From Ciona savignyi (taxonomy: Eukaryota; Chordata; Ascidiacea; Phlebobranchia; Cionidae): a stretch of 64,000 nucleotides of DNA. Of this stretch, positions 31,731 through 44,978 are shown piece after piece (position 1 is the first letter of the stretch; each line of letters begins with the position of its first letter). The stretch lies in contig CH000771.1 in the NCBI GenBank assembly GCA_000149265.1, positions 252,860-316,859 on the forward strand. Reading direction: 5' to 3'. The notes beneath the pieces were generated by a model, which worked only from the letters and a program-made list of their open reading frames with translations, made no database searches and was not told the origin of the DNA. Made by a program: the position numbers and the translations under genes.

Positions 31731-32107
31731 CGAAATTTTGGACCGTTAGAGGTCGCAACGTGTCCGACCTTCTCGGACGTGATTGGATGAATTAGTCACG
31801 TGTCTAGCTTCATTCTGATGTGTAGAGGTAGAGTAAATGACGTCATCAGACCAAATGTGGTCGGAATTCCTGAAACAAACTTGGTATCAAATCCAAATTT
31901 GTAATACAATATTTTAATACAACAGGCATACAAAGTTCGCTTGTCATTTTGCGCTGTACTAACAAATGTACACTTACACAAATTAAATGATTTAGCTAAT
32001 TCACGGCAGTTTTTTCTTAATTAACGCAGAGCAGTTGATTAAATTGACCACATTTACGTGCCGACCTTCCGCACAGTTAAATGAGTTGTAGCCGTGTCAT
32101 GTACGTT

Positions 32108-32138
32108 TATATAAGCGATTGACGTCATTTTGACGTCA
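32108..32138. promoter_or_regulatory. TATA box with two CRE sites, unit 1
   Basis: TATATAAG at 32108-32115 (TTATATAAA when read on the minus strand), then full palindromic CREs TGACGTCA at 32120-32127 and 32131-32138. The layout could start transcription in either direction, towards the repeat segment (plus) or towards the minus-strand candidate exons. Confidence 0.6.
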
Positions 32139-32149
32139 TCAATCAATAA

Positions 32150-33115
32150 AAAAAAAGTTGCGACAGTAATAGGTTGGTTTCGATCCCGCCCACTATCGGC
32201 TGACGGTTCGACGGGCTAGGGATAAGCCAACCGGGAGTAAAAAGGTCGTTTGAGCTTAAACGTCGTACTTGGATAGTGCAATGTAGCGCACGACTTTACA
32301 ATTGTGACGAAATAACTATGTCACAATCTGCCACTCACGAGTCGTCGCTGAACATCGTTGGAACCATCACCGACTCCAACACGCCACCTAGCGACGATAC
32401 GCTAACTCTTGCAACCTGCTCGGTGTCCGAGGAACTGTAGCCGATGCACGGTGTCGAGCTGCGCTTGCACGACTGGAACAAAGTGCTGTGGTAACGCAAT
32501 CGAATTGCTGGATCTGTTTCCTTATATCCCTTATTATTTCCTTGTTTTCTTAAGCTGTTTTCAAATTCCAGTGCTGCAGGAACTTTTACAGTGTGTAGGT
32601 GGTGGATTCATTTACACAATGGCGATGGGAAGCCACGATTTATCCACAGGCATAATAAGACATCTTATAACCACAGTCGATTTGAAGAAGCTTTTACAGT
32701 GTATGGGTGGTGAATCTCATTATATTAGCGTGGGTGGGGAGACGGTAGTTATCCTTATACGAGTCGTCCGCACAGTAGAGTTGTTGCTGATCCACATTAT
32801 TTTGAGGGTGAATTCATTTATATCCTGGTGGTGGTACGTTGACTTTGCTTATCCACGAACTCTATGTGTCGTAATTGCACTGTGTGGGCGACTTAATTAT
32901 GTTTATCCTCCTGGGTGGGAAGTCACGACAAGGCAAAATTTCGCGCACCAGTATTTTAAGACACCTTGTATCGAAAGTTGGGCTGCTTAAGCTTTTACAG
33001 TATTGTTCCACCCAGAAGGATATACTATTGTTAAGTACTCTTTCAACCTGCTTAGCATTATGTTCAGGGCGGAAAGAAACTACTGGACATCCAAGTGTTT
33101 TTGATTAATTTTCAG
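32150..33115 (+). other. Degenerate repeat segment of unknown coding status, unit 1
   Basis: Downstream of the promoter. An ATG at about 32319 opens a 41-codon frame (MSQSATHESSLNIVGTITDS...) in this unit only; the other units have a stop at codon 3. A second ATG (about 32442) reads MHGVELRLHDWNKVL up to a GTAACG donor; an intron to TTCCAG would join it to CAAGTFTVCRWWIHLHNGDG and on to EEAFTVYGW. Later parts repeat a theme (FIY or HLY, then G.G.P...., then SRVVADT) with frame changes, ending with FHPEGYTIVKYSFN-like sequence. I do not recognise the protein and cannot exclude that all of this is non-coding. Confidence 0.35.
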
Positions 33116-33116
33116 T

Positions 33117-35110
33117 TTGTCGGCAGACACAAGATAATGTGTATTATTTTTAGTAATTAAATATTTATTAGTTTAGTATTATGTTTTATTTTGGAATTAA
33201 CAGTAAAACGTTTTTTTATAATTCTCTTCATTACCTTTATGCATATTTTCTCCAGCACAAATAAATGACGTCACCATCAGTTTACCGCACGTTTTATCAG
33301 GTTCAGTGCCAAAGAAACGACATCAAAGCGTTTTTGATTAATTTTAGGTTTGTGTACAGACACAAGATAATGTGTATTATGATGTAACTGCGACACGACC
33401 ACACGAAATAACATTCCACAAAGTCTAATATTGGTTACGTCATGGTCATAGGTATATTAATATATATTGTGACGTAAAACAGGATGTTGCAAAAGTTGTG
33501 ATGGTTTTAAGATAATCTGTACGCCCAGTAATTTTAACCATGCCCTAAACACTAATCTCAATGCCAGAACTAACCCTTACTCCAGCCCCTATACCGTACC
33601 GAATTTCAATAAATTAAGTTTACTTTTTGCTTATTTTATTAAATCAGTAATTCAAGTATATTTAATAATCAGTAAGTCGTTTTTGGTATTTAAAAAAATA
33701 CAGCGTACACCAAAAATTGGTTTAAAATAGTGGTGGTTAACTTGACACTGTCCAAATTAAAATGAACGAAATCTTTTGCTGGCTAGGTCCCAATGTCATT
33801 GGGCAAATCTCATACCAAAAATCGCCTGAATCTAGTAGATGGATTCTACCAAAAATTATCAAATACGCTGCAATAACCCCAGTAATTATGTTTTTTTAAA
33901 TATTGTTTATATGTTTTTTTAGTAATTAATTATTTATGTATTTAAGTATTATGTTTTTTAGAATTGCCAGTAAAATGTTTTTTTTTTATAATTTTCTTTC
34001 ATTTATCTTTACGGCTATTTTCTCCGGCACAAATAAATGACGTCGCCATCTGTTTACCGCACGTTTTATCAGGTTCAGTGCCAAAGAAACGACATCGAAG
34101 TGTTTTTGATTAATTTTAAGTTTGTGTACAGACACAAGATAATGTGTATTATGATGCAACTACGACACGATCACCACGAAATGACATTCCACAAAATCTT
34201 ATGTTGGTTACGTAATGGTCATCGATATATTAATATATATTGTGACGTAAACACAGGTTGTTGCAAAAGTTGTGATGGTTTTAAGATAATCCGTACGCCC
34301 AATAAAAAGGTTTGTTTTTGTAGTGAACGTAAGAGCGGGGTAAAACTAAAAAAAGGAAAAGTGTAAGGAATACGTGAAACTGCTCACTAAAACTATAAAA
34401 ACTAATTTTAACCATGCCCTAAACACTAATCCCGATCCCAGAACTAACCCTAACTCCATATGTTTTAAACTATCTCTAATGCCTTAATCTTCATTTTATC
34501 CTCCCCCGTCTCTCCTTTAAGTTTTGCCCTACGATCGCGAGTGTGTATACACTGATTCTGCGACATCGTGGCGTTTTATTCTTGAATTTTGCCCTGTTAT
34601 TCCAAGGTGGGAATGGCCTTATGCGAAACAAACCAACGGGAAACAAATCCCTAACATACTTGTAGCCCCAGTGATAAGCTACTCGATTTGAAACAACTCA
34701 GTTTTGTAAGGTAACAAATACTGTAACGCCAGAATATTTAAAAAACAGTTGAGTATTTATATTTACAGTAAGATATATATTTTTATTATATTAATATAAT
34801 TTCTCAAATAAAAGCTTACCTAATTTTTGGTTTATACATGAGATATAAAGATATGTATGTTTTATCCCAGTGATAAGAAAACCACACGATACGTCATCAC
34901 ATGGGTAATCATCAAATTTGTTCAACGACGGTTACGGGCGTTAGCTGCAACACTTTCCGAAGTTTTTTTATAATCAATAATAGTTTTGTATTTAATAATA
35001 CGGACCAAATTATTTCTTCATACTCCCATTCATGTTTTTTTACAAAACATAATTAGTATATATTGCATATTCATAGTTTAATTCCGTAAATGGGGAAACT
35101 CGAGAGAGTT
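33117..35110 (+). repeat. AT-rich spacer with internal ~785-bp duplication, unit 1
   Basis: The block around GACACAAGATAATGTGTATT, AAATAAATGACGTC and GTTGCAAAAGTTGTGATGGT occurs twice (about 33117-33510 and 33900-34300). It is followed by a stretch with CCCAGTGATAAG repeats (34665-35110). No coding frame with support. The same arrangement is found in each unit. Confidence 0.7.
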
Positions 35111-35117
35111 ACAATTA

Positions 35118-35395
35118 GAGCAATGGATAGGATAGGGTATTCATGTTTATCCCTGTAAATGGGAAAACTCAAGGGACGTTAGCACACGGGCAATCGTCAG
35201 ACCACCTAGCGCCCATCCTAGGGTTACCGGAGCTATTGCAGTGTGTTGTGTATGATTCACACATACCTTCAATTTGGTAGAACTCATTATTCCACTGGGT
35301 TTAGGCAATGTCCGTTAAGTGCCTTGCCCAAGGACAGTTTCGAAGCTGTAAGCTTTCGTCTAAATGTCGACACACTAAACCGCCAAGCTATTTGC
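35118..35395 (-). mobile_element. SINE-b, between units 1 and 2
   Basis: From GATAGGATAGGGTATTCATG to GTCGACACACTAAACCGCC. It includes GGTTACCGGAGCTATTGCAG and GTGCCTTGCCCAAGGACAG. The tRNA-like head on the minus strand is shortened. It lies about 350 bp upstream of the lectin ATG in units 2-5. Confidence 0.75.
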
Positions 35396-35694
35396 AAAGA
35401 CCGTGGTCAAACAATGGTCGTCAGATTACCTCACAAATACACAAAGAACCGTTATCACAAAGGAAACCGTCAGATTACCTCTGTCGGACCGTCGGGTTAG
35501 CTGTTGCTGTATGTTCCGTGTGTTTGAGACGTTCATTCAGTTTCACAACCGTATTACAACTACTCGGTGATGATTGATGGTTAACACGTGGCAGGAACTT
35601 CGTGATTTAATATTCACGATTTAAACACCCTAAAGCAGATTATTGGATAGCAACAAATCGAAGTCGAAATCAACTACGTAACTGCCAGATACGC

Positions 35695-35702
35695 TATTTA
35701 AA
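35695..35702 (+). promoter_or_regulatory. TATA-like box of the intact lectin gene
   Basis: TATTTAAA lies 43-50 bp before the ATG at 35745 and is kept in units 2-5. In unit 1 the corresponding sequence is changed to ATATTAAAAG. Confidence 0.5.
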
Positions 35703-35744
35703 GCAAATTTTTTGGGGTGATTCATTCAAACCAAAGAATTCAAT

Positions 35745-36938
35745 ATGTGGAAATTGTTCTTTTTCTTTGCTCTTTTTCTGCAATTCGCTTCGACGTCGTC
35801 AGAATACTTGGTTTGTAAGACCGTAGAACGAGTTTTTGATCAATTTGATTCAGTCAACCAGTCAAGAATTCAGCAGGGCCCTCCTGGGCCACGGGGCATA
35901 CCGGGTTCACCTGGACCATGTTCCCCAAGCTCGAGAGTAAACTGGACCGAAATTGACATTCGAATTCGAGAAGCAATAGCAAATTATACGAGTGGTAGAA
36001 TCGATCGACAATGCAATTGTTCAACTACTGACCCTACAACAGCTCCCACTACAACAAACACCACCCCTGGCTCGTGTAAGTTTAAAATCATATGTGTTTT
36101 CATAAACGTTGCTACAAAACTAAACCGCACGGTAAATTGCAGGCACCGGAATCGTGTTTGAACGAAATTGCATTTGGCTGCCCTACATACGATATGGTAG
36201 GCTAAAAAATAAGGCTCAAGCATTAAGCCACTGCAAGCGCCTAAACGGAACGCTAGTCGACATTCTTAACCAAGCGATGCACAACCAAATATACAGCTAC
36301 GTGAAACGAACCTGGTATTTTGGAACATCAAGTGCTGTTGGCCTGTGGTTGGCATCTGTTTATAGAGTAAGTCATTGCAATAAACGTAAATGTTTGTTTG
36401 AAATTTCAGGTATAGCCTCATTTTTAGGCAATTAGTTAAACCCAACGTCAATATTTTAAAAACGATGATTATAAAAAAGTTGCGGATTCAAACCTTTATA
36501 ATGCAATAAAAAATAGCAGAAACGTCTAAGTCATAAACATCACGATGAAATAACTCCACTATATTAACAGAGGCGACACGAAATAACCTGACAATAGCCT
36601 TTGTAAAAAATGCTTATGTTACCATTCGGTGACGAAAATATCAATATATCCTATAAGTACAAAATACCGGAACTATAATCTAATACATCGTAGGCCTATA
36701 TCTTTAAAAATGATGGTTACGTATTGGGTTAATGCATACGGTTTGTTCTTTTCAGAACGGAGTGGTGTACAAGAGTAACGGTGAAATCGGGTTTGCATCG
36801 TGGTATCCAAGTTATCCCAGGGGTAATAACGGCCATTTGTTGTTATTGGTTAGAACTGATAGGCCAGACTCGCGTGCCGGCGTTTATAATCGCTTAAATA
36901 CACGCGGGGGAATTCCTCTTTGTATACGACCAATATAA
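35745..36938 (+). CDS. Secreted collagen-like C-type lectin, unit 2 (intact, 245 aa)
   Basis: Exons 35745-36075, 36143-36366 and 36756-36938. Order: signal peptide 1-19; Cys24; N-glycosylation sequons NQS, NWT, NYT and NCS; five collagen triplets at 45-59 ending in GPC; neck 60-92; Thr/Pro-rich linker 93-110; C-type lectin domain 111-245. The domain shows KAQALSHCKRLNGTLVDI, WLASVYR, FASWYPSYP and a closing PLCIR. Cys141 and Cys241 fit the conserved long disulfide. The EPN/QPD sugar motif is replaced by YPRGN and WND by VYN, and the second cysteine pair is absent, so calcium-dependent sugar binding is doubtful. Architecture resembles collectins (soluble pattern recognition), with a much shorter collagen part. 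AATAAA at 37117. Confidence 0.85.
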
Positions 36939-38089
36939 GACACTTCTCAAAAAGGAATTGAGTTGCGCACATGGTCATGTATATTGAAACCATTTTCTTA
37001 TTTCACGTGTCGTGTGTGACTTAAGATATATTCAATGTTCATATTCACCCAGTATATAAACTGCAACATGTTTGTTTTGTCTTAATGCGTGAAAACCCGT
37101 GGCAAGTTCATTTGTAAATAAAATTCAAACCTGACTTCGCCTTTACCATTGTTGGTTATTGTTTTGCTGGATGTAGATCAGTGACGCTAACAATTCGGCC
37201 ATAGGATAATTTTGTGGCTTGTATTTTCGGTCAAACTGAACGCGACAACCCTTCTCTTGCATGCCGTTCATAACCATACATAGGTTTCAGCATGGTTATG
37301 ATTTTATTGCAATATACCTGATAGCTTATATTGTAATTGTATATACTTTCAGGTTTTACCAGTTTCCCTAGTAGTATAACAAATTTTATAACAATTAATA
37401 CTTCAATATTAATTTAGGTGAGTCTAGCTAACCGATCGACAACAAATTCATTTTATAAACCTGTTAACGACCATAAAGTGTAGAGAAAAGGATTCGAGGC
37501 TACGACCAACTAGGTTTTAAGTTGGATAATTAATTTATGTACTTTCTGTTCTGTTCTATTTTCTACTTATTGTACCCGTCACGACTCTCCAACAAAATAC
37601 ACGAATGCTATGCTATAACAAATATGACCTGTGTTGTTCCACATATGAAAAAAGATAAAAATAGAAAACATCACAAAACTATAAATAACACTTATTCGAG
37701 CAGTCAACCACCGTTGTAAGTAGTTTGATCGCAGTAAACTTTAAAACTTTTCCGATTCTTTCATATATGTATATATACCGTATATATATATACCTTGTAT
37801 ATCACTATTTCGTTACTTCTTTGCACCTTGTGGAAAACCCTAAATAAAAAAGTAATAATTTAGTTATTTAGTTGTTCTTATTTGTTTTTTTTACGATAAT
37901 TAAGAAAATATCAAGGTTTAAAAAAGTGAAGAACAAAAACACAGAAAATCTGCAGTACTTAAAACAAATCAGTTGTATGCACATAAAATAACAGAACAAA
38001 AAACAAAAGCCCGATATTTAAAAAAATACAGTTTGCAATTGTTTAGCTTAGTTTATTCATTTTTTGCCCCAGTATTAAATAAGGAAAGG

Positions 38090-38262
38090 AATAGGATATG
38101 ATATTCATGTTTATCCCCGTGAGTTTGAAAACGCAGGAGTAGGTAACAATCGGGCAATCGTTAGATCATCTCGTGCCCACCGTCGGGTTACCGGAGCTAT
38201 TGCAGTGTGTTGTTTAGGATACACATGTCCCTTCAATTTGGTAGAACCATTAACCCACTGGG
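38090..38262 (-). mobile_element. SINE-a, unit 2
   Basis: AATAGGATATGATATTCATG through CCTTCAATTTGGTAGAACC, at the same position as in the other units. Confidence 0.7.
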
Positions 38263-39450
38263 TTTTTTAAAAACTAAAGCAATGTATTAAACACATACAA
38301 TACACTACCGTAGCCGCGTTAACCCGACGGTAAGCACAAGGTAATTTGACGGTTGCCTTGGGGATATTGCTATCTACATCACCTTTTTCATGAAGACAAA
38401 ACATGGGTATCATATCAAAACGGGCGTATACGCAGATGAAATATAAAGCTTCTACCGAGTGGTTCAGCTTTTGAATTTGTTGAGCAGCGACAGTGTTTAT
38501 GAATGTTTGGATTATTAGCATCACGTCGGAACAAAACCCGAAAGGATGCATGTTTAAAACCAGCTACGAGGTTGCTTAAGCTCTGAACCAGTTGTGCCAT
38601 GACGACCTGTCCAACGGTTATAATTTGAATTGGGGTTATCGCCATCGTAGATTGCCTTGCGATTATAGAAGGGTGAGGTTTCTCGAAGGATTACCAGCTG
38701 ACAGCCAGTTTTGAACGTGTAACCCTTGGCTTGACAGCGACGCTATTCTAAAACAACTGTGTAATGCCTGTTTCGAAGCCGAACGGTTAGCGCCACCGAA
38801 TCATATACAGCAAACAAGAAGCTCGTAGCAGGCGTACTACAAAGATTGAAACTTGCCTCGAAAAAACAATGAACGTTATGTAAGCGAGTATTAATGCTCG
38901 AAGAAACACCGCACTGGACCAAGGTTGCCTTGCAAAACAGATCACCTAACTTTTTTAATTGGTCCCCTGTGGGGTTGTGTATTCTGACGTCAAACATGGA
39001 AACAATATAAATGGCACGATAGAAAGAATAACTGAGTTTGAGAAATACTGAAACGATAAAAGAAATAAAAACGCGAAATTTTGGACCGTTAGAGGTCGCA
39101 ACGTGTCCGACCTTCTCGGACGTGATTGGATGAATTAGTCACGTGTCTAGCTTCATTCTGATGTGTAGAGGTAGAGTAAATGACGTCATCGGACCAAATG
39201 TGGTCGGAATTCCTGAAAAAAACTTGGTATCAAATCCAAATTTGTAATACAATATTTTAATACAACAGGCATACAAAGTTCGCTTGTCATTTTGCGCTGT
39301 ACTAACAAATGTACACTTACACAAATTAAATGGTTTAGCTAATGCACGGCAGTTTTTTCTTAATTAACGCAGAGCAGTTAATTAAATTGACCACACTAAC
39401 GTGCCGACCTTCCGCACAGTTAAATGAGTTGTAATCATGTCATGTACGTT

Positions 39451-39481
39451 TATATAAGCGATTGACGTCATTTTGACGTCA
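39451..39481. promoter_or_regulatory. TATA box with two CRE sites, unit 2
   Basis: TATATAAG at 39451-39458; TGACGTCA at 39463-39470 and 39474-39481. Confidence 0.6.
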
Positions 39482-39495
39482 TCAATCAATAAAAA

Positions 39496-40226
39496 ATAAG
39501 TTGCGACAGATATAGGGTGGTTTCGATTTCCCACCATCCGCTGACGGTTCGACGGGCTAGGTATATGAATGAGCCAACCGGGAGTAAAAGGCCGTGTGAG
39601 CTTAAACACCGTACTTGGATAGTGCAATGTAGCGCACGACTTTACAATTGTGACGAAATAACTATGTCATAATCTGCCACTCACGAGTCGTCGCTGAACA
39701 TCGTTGGAACCATCACCGACTCCAGCACGCCATCTAGCGACGATACGCTAACTCTTGCGACCTGCTCGGCGTCCGAGGAACAGTAGCCGATGCACGATGT
39801 CGAGCTGCGCTTGCACGACTGAAACAAAGTGCTGTGGTAACGCAATCGATTTGCTGGATCTGTTTCCTTATATCCCTTATTATTTTCATGTTTTTTTAAG
39901 CTGTTTTCTAATTTCAGTGCTAAAGGAGCTTTTACAGTGTGTGGGTGGTGGATTCATTTATACCAATGGCGATGGGAAGCCACGATTTATCCACAGGTAT
40001 CATGAGACATATAATTATGTATATCCTCCTGGGTGGGAAGCCACGACAAGGCAAAATATCGCGCACCAGTATTGTAAAACACCTTGTATCGAAAGTTGGG
40101 CTGCTAAAGCTTTTACAGTATTGTTCCACCCAGAAGGATATACTATTGTTAAGTACTCTTTCAACCTGCTTAGCATTATGTTCAGGGCGGAAAGAAACTA
40201 CTGTACATCCAAGTGTTATTGATTAA
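39496..40226 (+). other. Degenerate repeat segment, unit 2, shortened
   Basis: Same segment as in unit 1 but about 240 bp shorter: the middle repeats are missing and GTATCATGAGACATA joins directly to TATGTATATCCTCCTGGG. This joins frames, giving an open stretch of 155 codons (without an ATG at its start) that contains GGGFIYTNGDGKPRFIHRY, VYPPGWEATTRQNIAHQY and FHPEGYTIVKYSFN. The deletion lies between similar repeats, as expected from slippage or recombination. Confidence 0.35.
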
Positions 40227-40229
40227 TTT

Positions 40230-42300
40230 TCAGTTTGTCGGCAGACACAAGATAATGTGTATTATTTTTAGTAATTAAATATTTATTAGTTTAGTATTAT
40301 GTTTTATTTTAGAATTAACAGTAAAACGTTTTTTTATAATTCTCTTCATTACCTTTATGCATATTTTCTCCAGCACAAATAAATGACGTCACCATCAGTT
40401 TACCGCACGTTTTATCAGGTTCAGTGCCAAAGAAACGACATCAAAGCGTTTTTGATTAATTTTAAGTTTGTGTACAGACACAAGATAATGTGTATTATGA
40501 TGTAACCCCACCAAGATAATGTATATTATGATGTAACTGCGACACGACCACACGAAATGACATTCCACAAAGTCTAATATTGGTTACGTCATGGTCATAG
40601 TCATAGGTATATTATTATATATTGTGACGTAAACACAGGATGTTGCAAAAGTTGTGATGGTTTTAAGATAATCTGTACGCCCAGTAATTTTAACCATGCC
40701 CTAAACACTAATCTCAATGCCAGAACTAACTCTTACTCCAGCCCTATACCGTACCGAATTTTAATAAATTAAGTTTACTTTTTGCTTATTTTATTAAATC
40801 AGTAATTAAAGTATATTTAATAATCAGGAAGTCGTTTTTGGTATTCAAAAAAATACAGCGTACACCAAAAATTGGTTTAAAATAGTGGTGGTTAACTTGA
40901 CACGGTCCAAATTAAAATGTACGAAATCTTTCGCTGGCTAGGTCCCAATGTCATTGGGCAAATCTCATACCAAAAATCGCCTTAATCCAGTAGATGGATT
41001 CTACCAAAAATTATCAAATACGCTGCAATAACCCCAGTAATTATGTTTTTTTTAATATTGTTTATATGTTTTTTAGTAATTAATTATTAATGTATTTAAG
41101 TATTATGTTTTTTAGAATTGCCAGTAAAATGTTTTTTTTTTATAATTCACTACCTTTACGGCTATTTTCTCCAGCACAAATAAATAACGTCACCATCAGT
41201 TTACCGCACGTTTTATTAGGTTCAGGGCCAAAGAAACGACATCGAAGCGTTTTTGATTAATTTTAAGTTTGTGTACAGACACAAGATAATGTGTATTATG
41301 ATGTAGCCCCACCAAGATAATGTGTATTATGATGCAACTACGACACGACCACCACGAAATGACATTCCACAAAATCTTATGTTGGTTACGTAATGGTCAT
41401 CGATATATTAATATACATGTGACGTAAACACAGGTTGTTGCAAAAGTTGTGATGGTTTTAAAATAATCCGTACGCCCAATAAAAAAGTTTGTTTTATAGT
41501 GAAAGTAAGATTGGGGTAAAACTAAAAAAGGAAAAGGGTAAGAAATACGTGAAACTGCTCACTAAATCTATAAAAACTAATTTTAACCATGCCCTAAACA
41601 CTAATCCCGATCACAGAACTAACCCCTAACCTCCAACCCTTATGTTTTAAACTAACTCTAATGCCTTAATCTTCATTTTATCCTCCCCCGTCTCTCCTTT
41701 AAGTTTGCCCCTACGATCGCGAGTGTGTATACACTGATTCTGCGACATCGTGGCGTTTTATTCTTGAATTTTGCCCTGTTATTCCAAGGTGGGATCGGCC
41801 TTATGCGAAACAAACCAACGGGAAACAAATCCCTAACATACTTGTAGCCCCAGTGATAAGCTACTCGATTTGAAACAACTCAGTTTTGTAAGGCAACAAA
41901 TACTGTAACGCCAGAATATTTAAAAAACAGTTGAGTATTTATATTTACAGTAAGATATATATTTTTATTATATTAATATAATTTCTCAAATAAAAGCTTA
42001 CCTAATTTTTGGTTTATACATGAGATATAAGATATGTATGTTTTATCCCAGTGATAAGAAAACCACACGATACGTCATCACATGGGTAATCATCAAATTT
42101 GTTCAACGACGGTTACCGGCGTTAGCTGCAACACTTTTCGAAGTTTTTTTTTATAATCAATAATAGTTTTGTATTTAATAATACGGACCAAATTATTTCT
42201 TCATACTCCCATTCATGTTTTTTTACAAAACATAATTAGTATATATTGCATATTCATGGTTTAACTCCGTAAATGGGGAAACTCGCGAGAGTTACAATTA
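40230..42300 (+). repeat. AT-rich spacer with internal duplication, unit 2
   Basis: As in unit 1. In this unit a short block (CACCAAGATAATGTRTATTA) is additionally doubled in both halves. Confidence 0.7.
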
Positions 42301-42302
42301 GA

Positions 42303-42640
42303 GCAATAGATAGGATAGGGTATTCATGTTTATCCCTGTAAATGGGAAAACTCAAGGGACGTTAGCACACTATAGGATAGGGTATTCATGTTTATCCCTG
42401 TAAAATGAAAAAACTCAAGGGACGTTAGGGCAATCGTCAGATCACCTCGCGCCCATCGTAGGGTTACCGGAGCTATTGCAGTGTGTTGTGTATGATTCAC
42501 ACATACCTTCAATTTGGTAGAACTCATTATTCCACTGGGTTTAGGCAATGTCCGTTAAGTGCCTTGCCCAAGGACAGTTTCGAAGCTGCAAGCTTTCGTC
42601 TAAATGTCGACACACTAAACCGCCAAGCTATTTGCAAAGA
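42303..42640 (-). mobile_element. SINE-b, between units 2 and 3, with doubled tail
   Basis: The tail portion (GATAGGGTATTCATGTTTAT ... GGGACGTTAG) occurs twice in tandem (42311-42370 and 42372-42430). The same doubling is found at 57790-57910 but not at 35118 or 50113. Confidence 0.75.
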
Positions 42641-42970
42641 CCGTGGTCAAACAATGGTCGTCAGATTACCTCACAAATACACAAAGAACCGTTATCACAA
42701 AGGAAACCGTCAGATTACCTCTGTCGGACAGTCGGGTTAGCTGTTGCTGTATGTTCCGTGTGTTTGAGACGTTCATTCAGTTTCACAACCGTATTACAGC
42801 GACTCGGTGATGATTGATGGTTAACACGTGGCAGGACCTTCACGATTTAAACACCCTAAAGCAGATTATTGGTTAGCAACAAATCGAAGTCGAAAACAAC
42901 TACGTAACTGCCAGATACGCTATTTAAAGCAAATTTTTTGGGGTGATTCATTCAAACCAAAGAATTCAAT

Positions 42971-44129
42971 ATGTGGAAATTGTTCTTCTTGTTTGCTCTT
43001 TTTCTGCAATTCGCTTCGACGTCATCAGAATACTTGGTTTGTAAGACCGTAGAACGAGTTTTTGATCAATTTGATTCAGTCAACCAGTCAAGAATTCAGC
43101 AGGGCCCTCCTGGGCCACGGGGGCATACCGGGTCCACCTGGACCATGTTCCCCAAGCTCGAGAGTAAACTGGACCGAAATTGACATTCGAATTCGAGAAG
43201 CAATAGCAAATTATACCAGTGGTAGAATAGACCGACAATGCAATTGTTCAACTACTGAACCTACAACAGCTCCTACTACAACAAATATCATCCCTGGCTC
43301 GTGTAAGTTTAAACATATTTGTGCTTTTATAAACGTTGCCACAAAACTAAACCGCACGGTAAATTGCAGGCACCGGAATCGTGTTTGAACGGAATTGCAT
43401 TTGGCTGCCCTACATACGATATGGTAGGACAAAAAATAAGGCGCAAGCATTAAGCCACTGCAAGCGCCTAAACGGAACGCTAGTCGACATTCTTAACCAA
43501 GCGATGCACAACCAAATATACAGCTACGTGAAACGAACCTGGTATTTTGGAACATCAAGTACTGTTGGCCTGTGGTTGGCATCTGTTTATAGAGTAAGTC
43601 ATTGCAATAAACGTAAATGTTTGTTTGAAATTTCAGGTATAGCTTCATTTTTAGGCAATTAGTTAAACCCAACGTCAATATTTTAAAAACGATGATTATA
43701 AAAAAGTGCGGATTCAAACCTTTATAATGCAATAAAAAATAGCAGAAACGTCTAAGTCATAAACATCACGATGAAATAACTCCGCTATATTAACAGAGGC
43801 GACACGAAATAACCTGACAATAGCTGACATAAGTACAACATACCGGAACTATAATCTAATACATCGTAGGCCTATATCTTTAAAAATGATGGTTACGTAT
43901 TGGGTTAATGCATACGGTTTGTTCTTTTCAGAACGGAGTGGTGTACAAGAGTAACGGTGAAATCGGGTTTGCATCGTGGTATCCAAGTTATCCCAATGGT
44001 AATAACGGACATTTAATGTTAGCAGTTGGAACTGATAGGCCAGACTCGCATTCCGGCGTTTGGAATGTCCAAAATACAAGCGGGGGGTTTCTCTTTGCAT
44101 ACGACCAATCTAAGAGACTTCTTAAATAG
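42971..44129 (+). pseudogene. Collagen-lectin gene, unit 3, two frameshifts
   Basis: Exons 42971-43302, 43370-43593 and 43932-44129. Exon 1 has one extra G in a G run within the collagen triplets (about 43120), so the frame ends at 43183. Exon 3 has lost one base near 44085 (CGGGGGGTTTCTC for CGGGGGAATTCCTC), which replaces the closing PLCIRPI by FLFAYDQSKRLLK. Otherwise closest to unit 2 in the collagen part (short, ending GPC) and to unit 1 in exon 2. Two independent frame lesions make it a pseudogene unless one is a sequencing error. Confidence 0.8.
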
Positions 44130-44978
44130 TAATTGAGTTGCGCACATAATTATATTCATATATTCAAACCATTTTCACCTTATTTCACGTGTCGTGTGTG
44201 ACTTAAAATATATTCAATGTTCATATCCACCCAGTATATGGGCTGCAACATTTTTTTTGTCTTAATGCGTGAAAACCTGTGTCATGTTTATTTGTACTTA
44301 AAATTCAAACCTGACTTCGCCTTAACCATTGTTGGTTTTTTATTGTTATGCTGAATGTAAGTCAGCAATGCTAACCATTCGGCCACAGAATAATTATGTG
44401 GCTTGTATTTTCGGTCAAATTGAACGCGACAACCTCTTCTCTTGCATGCCGTTCATAACCATACATAGTTTTGAGCATGGTAATGATTTTCATTGCAATA
44501 AACCTGAATAAAATATACTGTATAGCTTATAATGTATTTGTAAATACTTTTAGATCTTACCAGTTTTCCTATTATTATATCAATTGTTAATACTTCAAAA
44601 AATTAATTTAGGTGAGTCTAGCTAACCGATTCACCACAAATTCATTCCATAAACTTGTTAACGACCATGAAGTGTAGAGAAGGAATTCCAGGCTTCGACC
44701 AACTAGGTTTTAAGTTGGATAATTAACTTAAATACTTTCTGTCCAGTTCTATTTTCTACTTATTGTACCCGTCACGACTCTCCAACAAAATACACGAATG
44801 CTATGCTATTAAAAATATGACCTGTGTTCTCCCACATATGAAAAAAGATAAAAATAGAAAACATCACAAAACTATAAATAACACTTATTCTAGCAGTCAA
44901 CCACCGTTGTAAGTAGTTTGATCGCAGTTAACTTCAAAACTTTGTCGATTCTCCCATATAGGTATATATACCGTATAT

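Noticed and set aside
31796..31981. 61-codon minus-strand frame conserved in all five units (also 39139, 46720, 54427, 62228)
   Set aside because: The first codon is TTG, no ATG is available upstream before a stop, and a TTTTTTTCAG acceptor-like sequence lies inside it. Conservation equals that of surrounding non-coding sequence.
35984..36223. 79-codon minus-strand frames across lectin exon 1 and intron 1 in each unit
   Set aside because: Antisense shadows of the Thr/Pro linker and intron 1. They span real splice sites.
30930..39000. Minus-strand frames resembling a multi-pass membrane protein (LIIQTFINTVAAQQIQKL and MAITPIQIITVGQVV)
   Set aside because: I compared them by eye with fatty-acid elongases and receptor families and found no consistent alignment. 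Part of the frame lies in SINE sequence and the frames shift between units.
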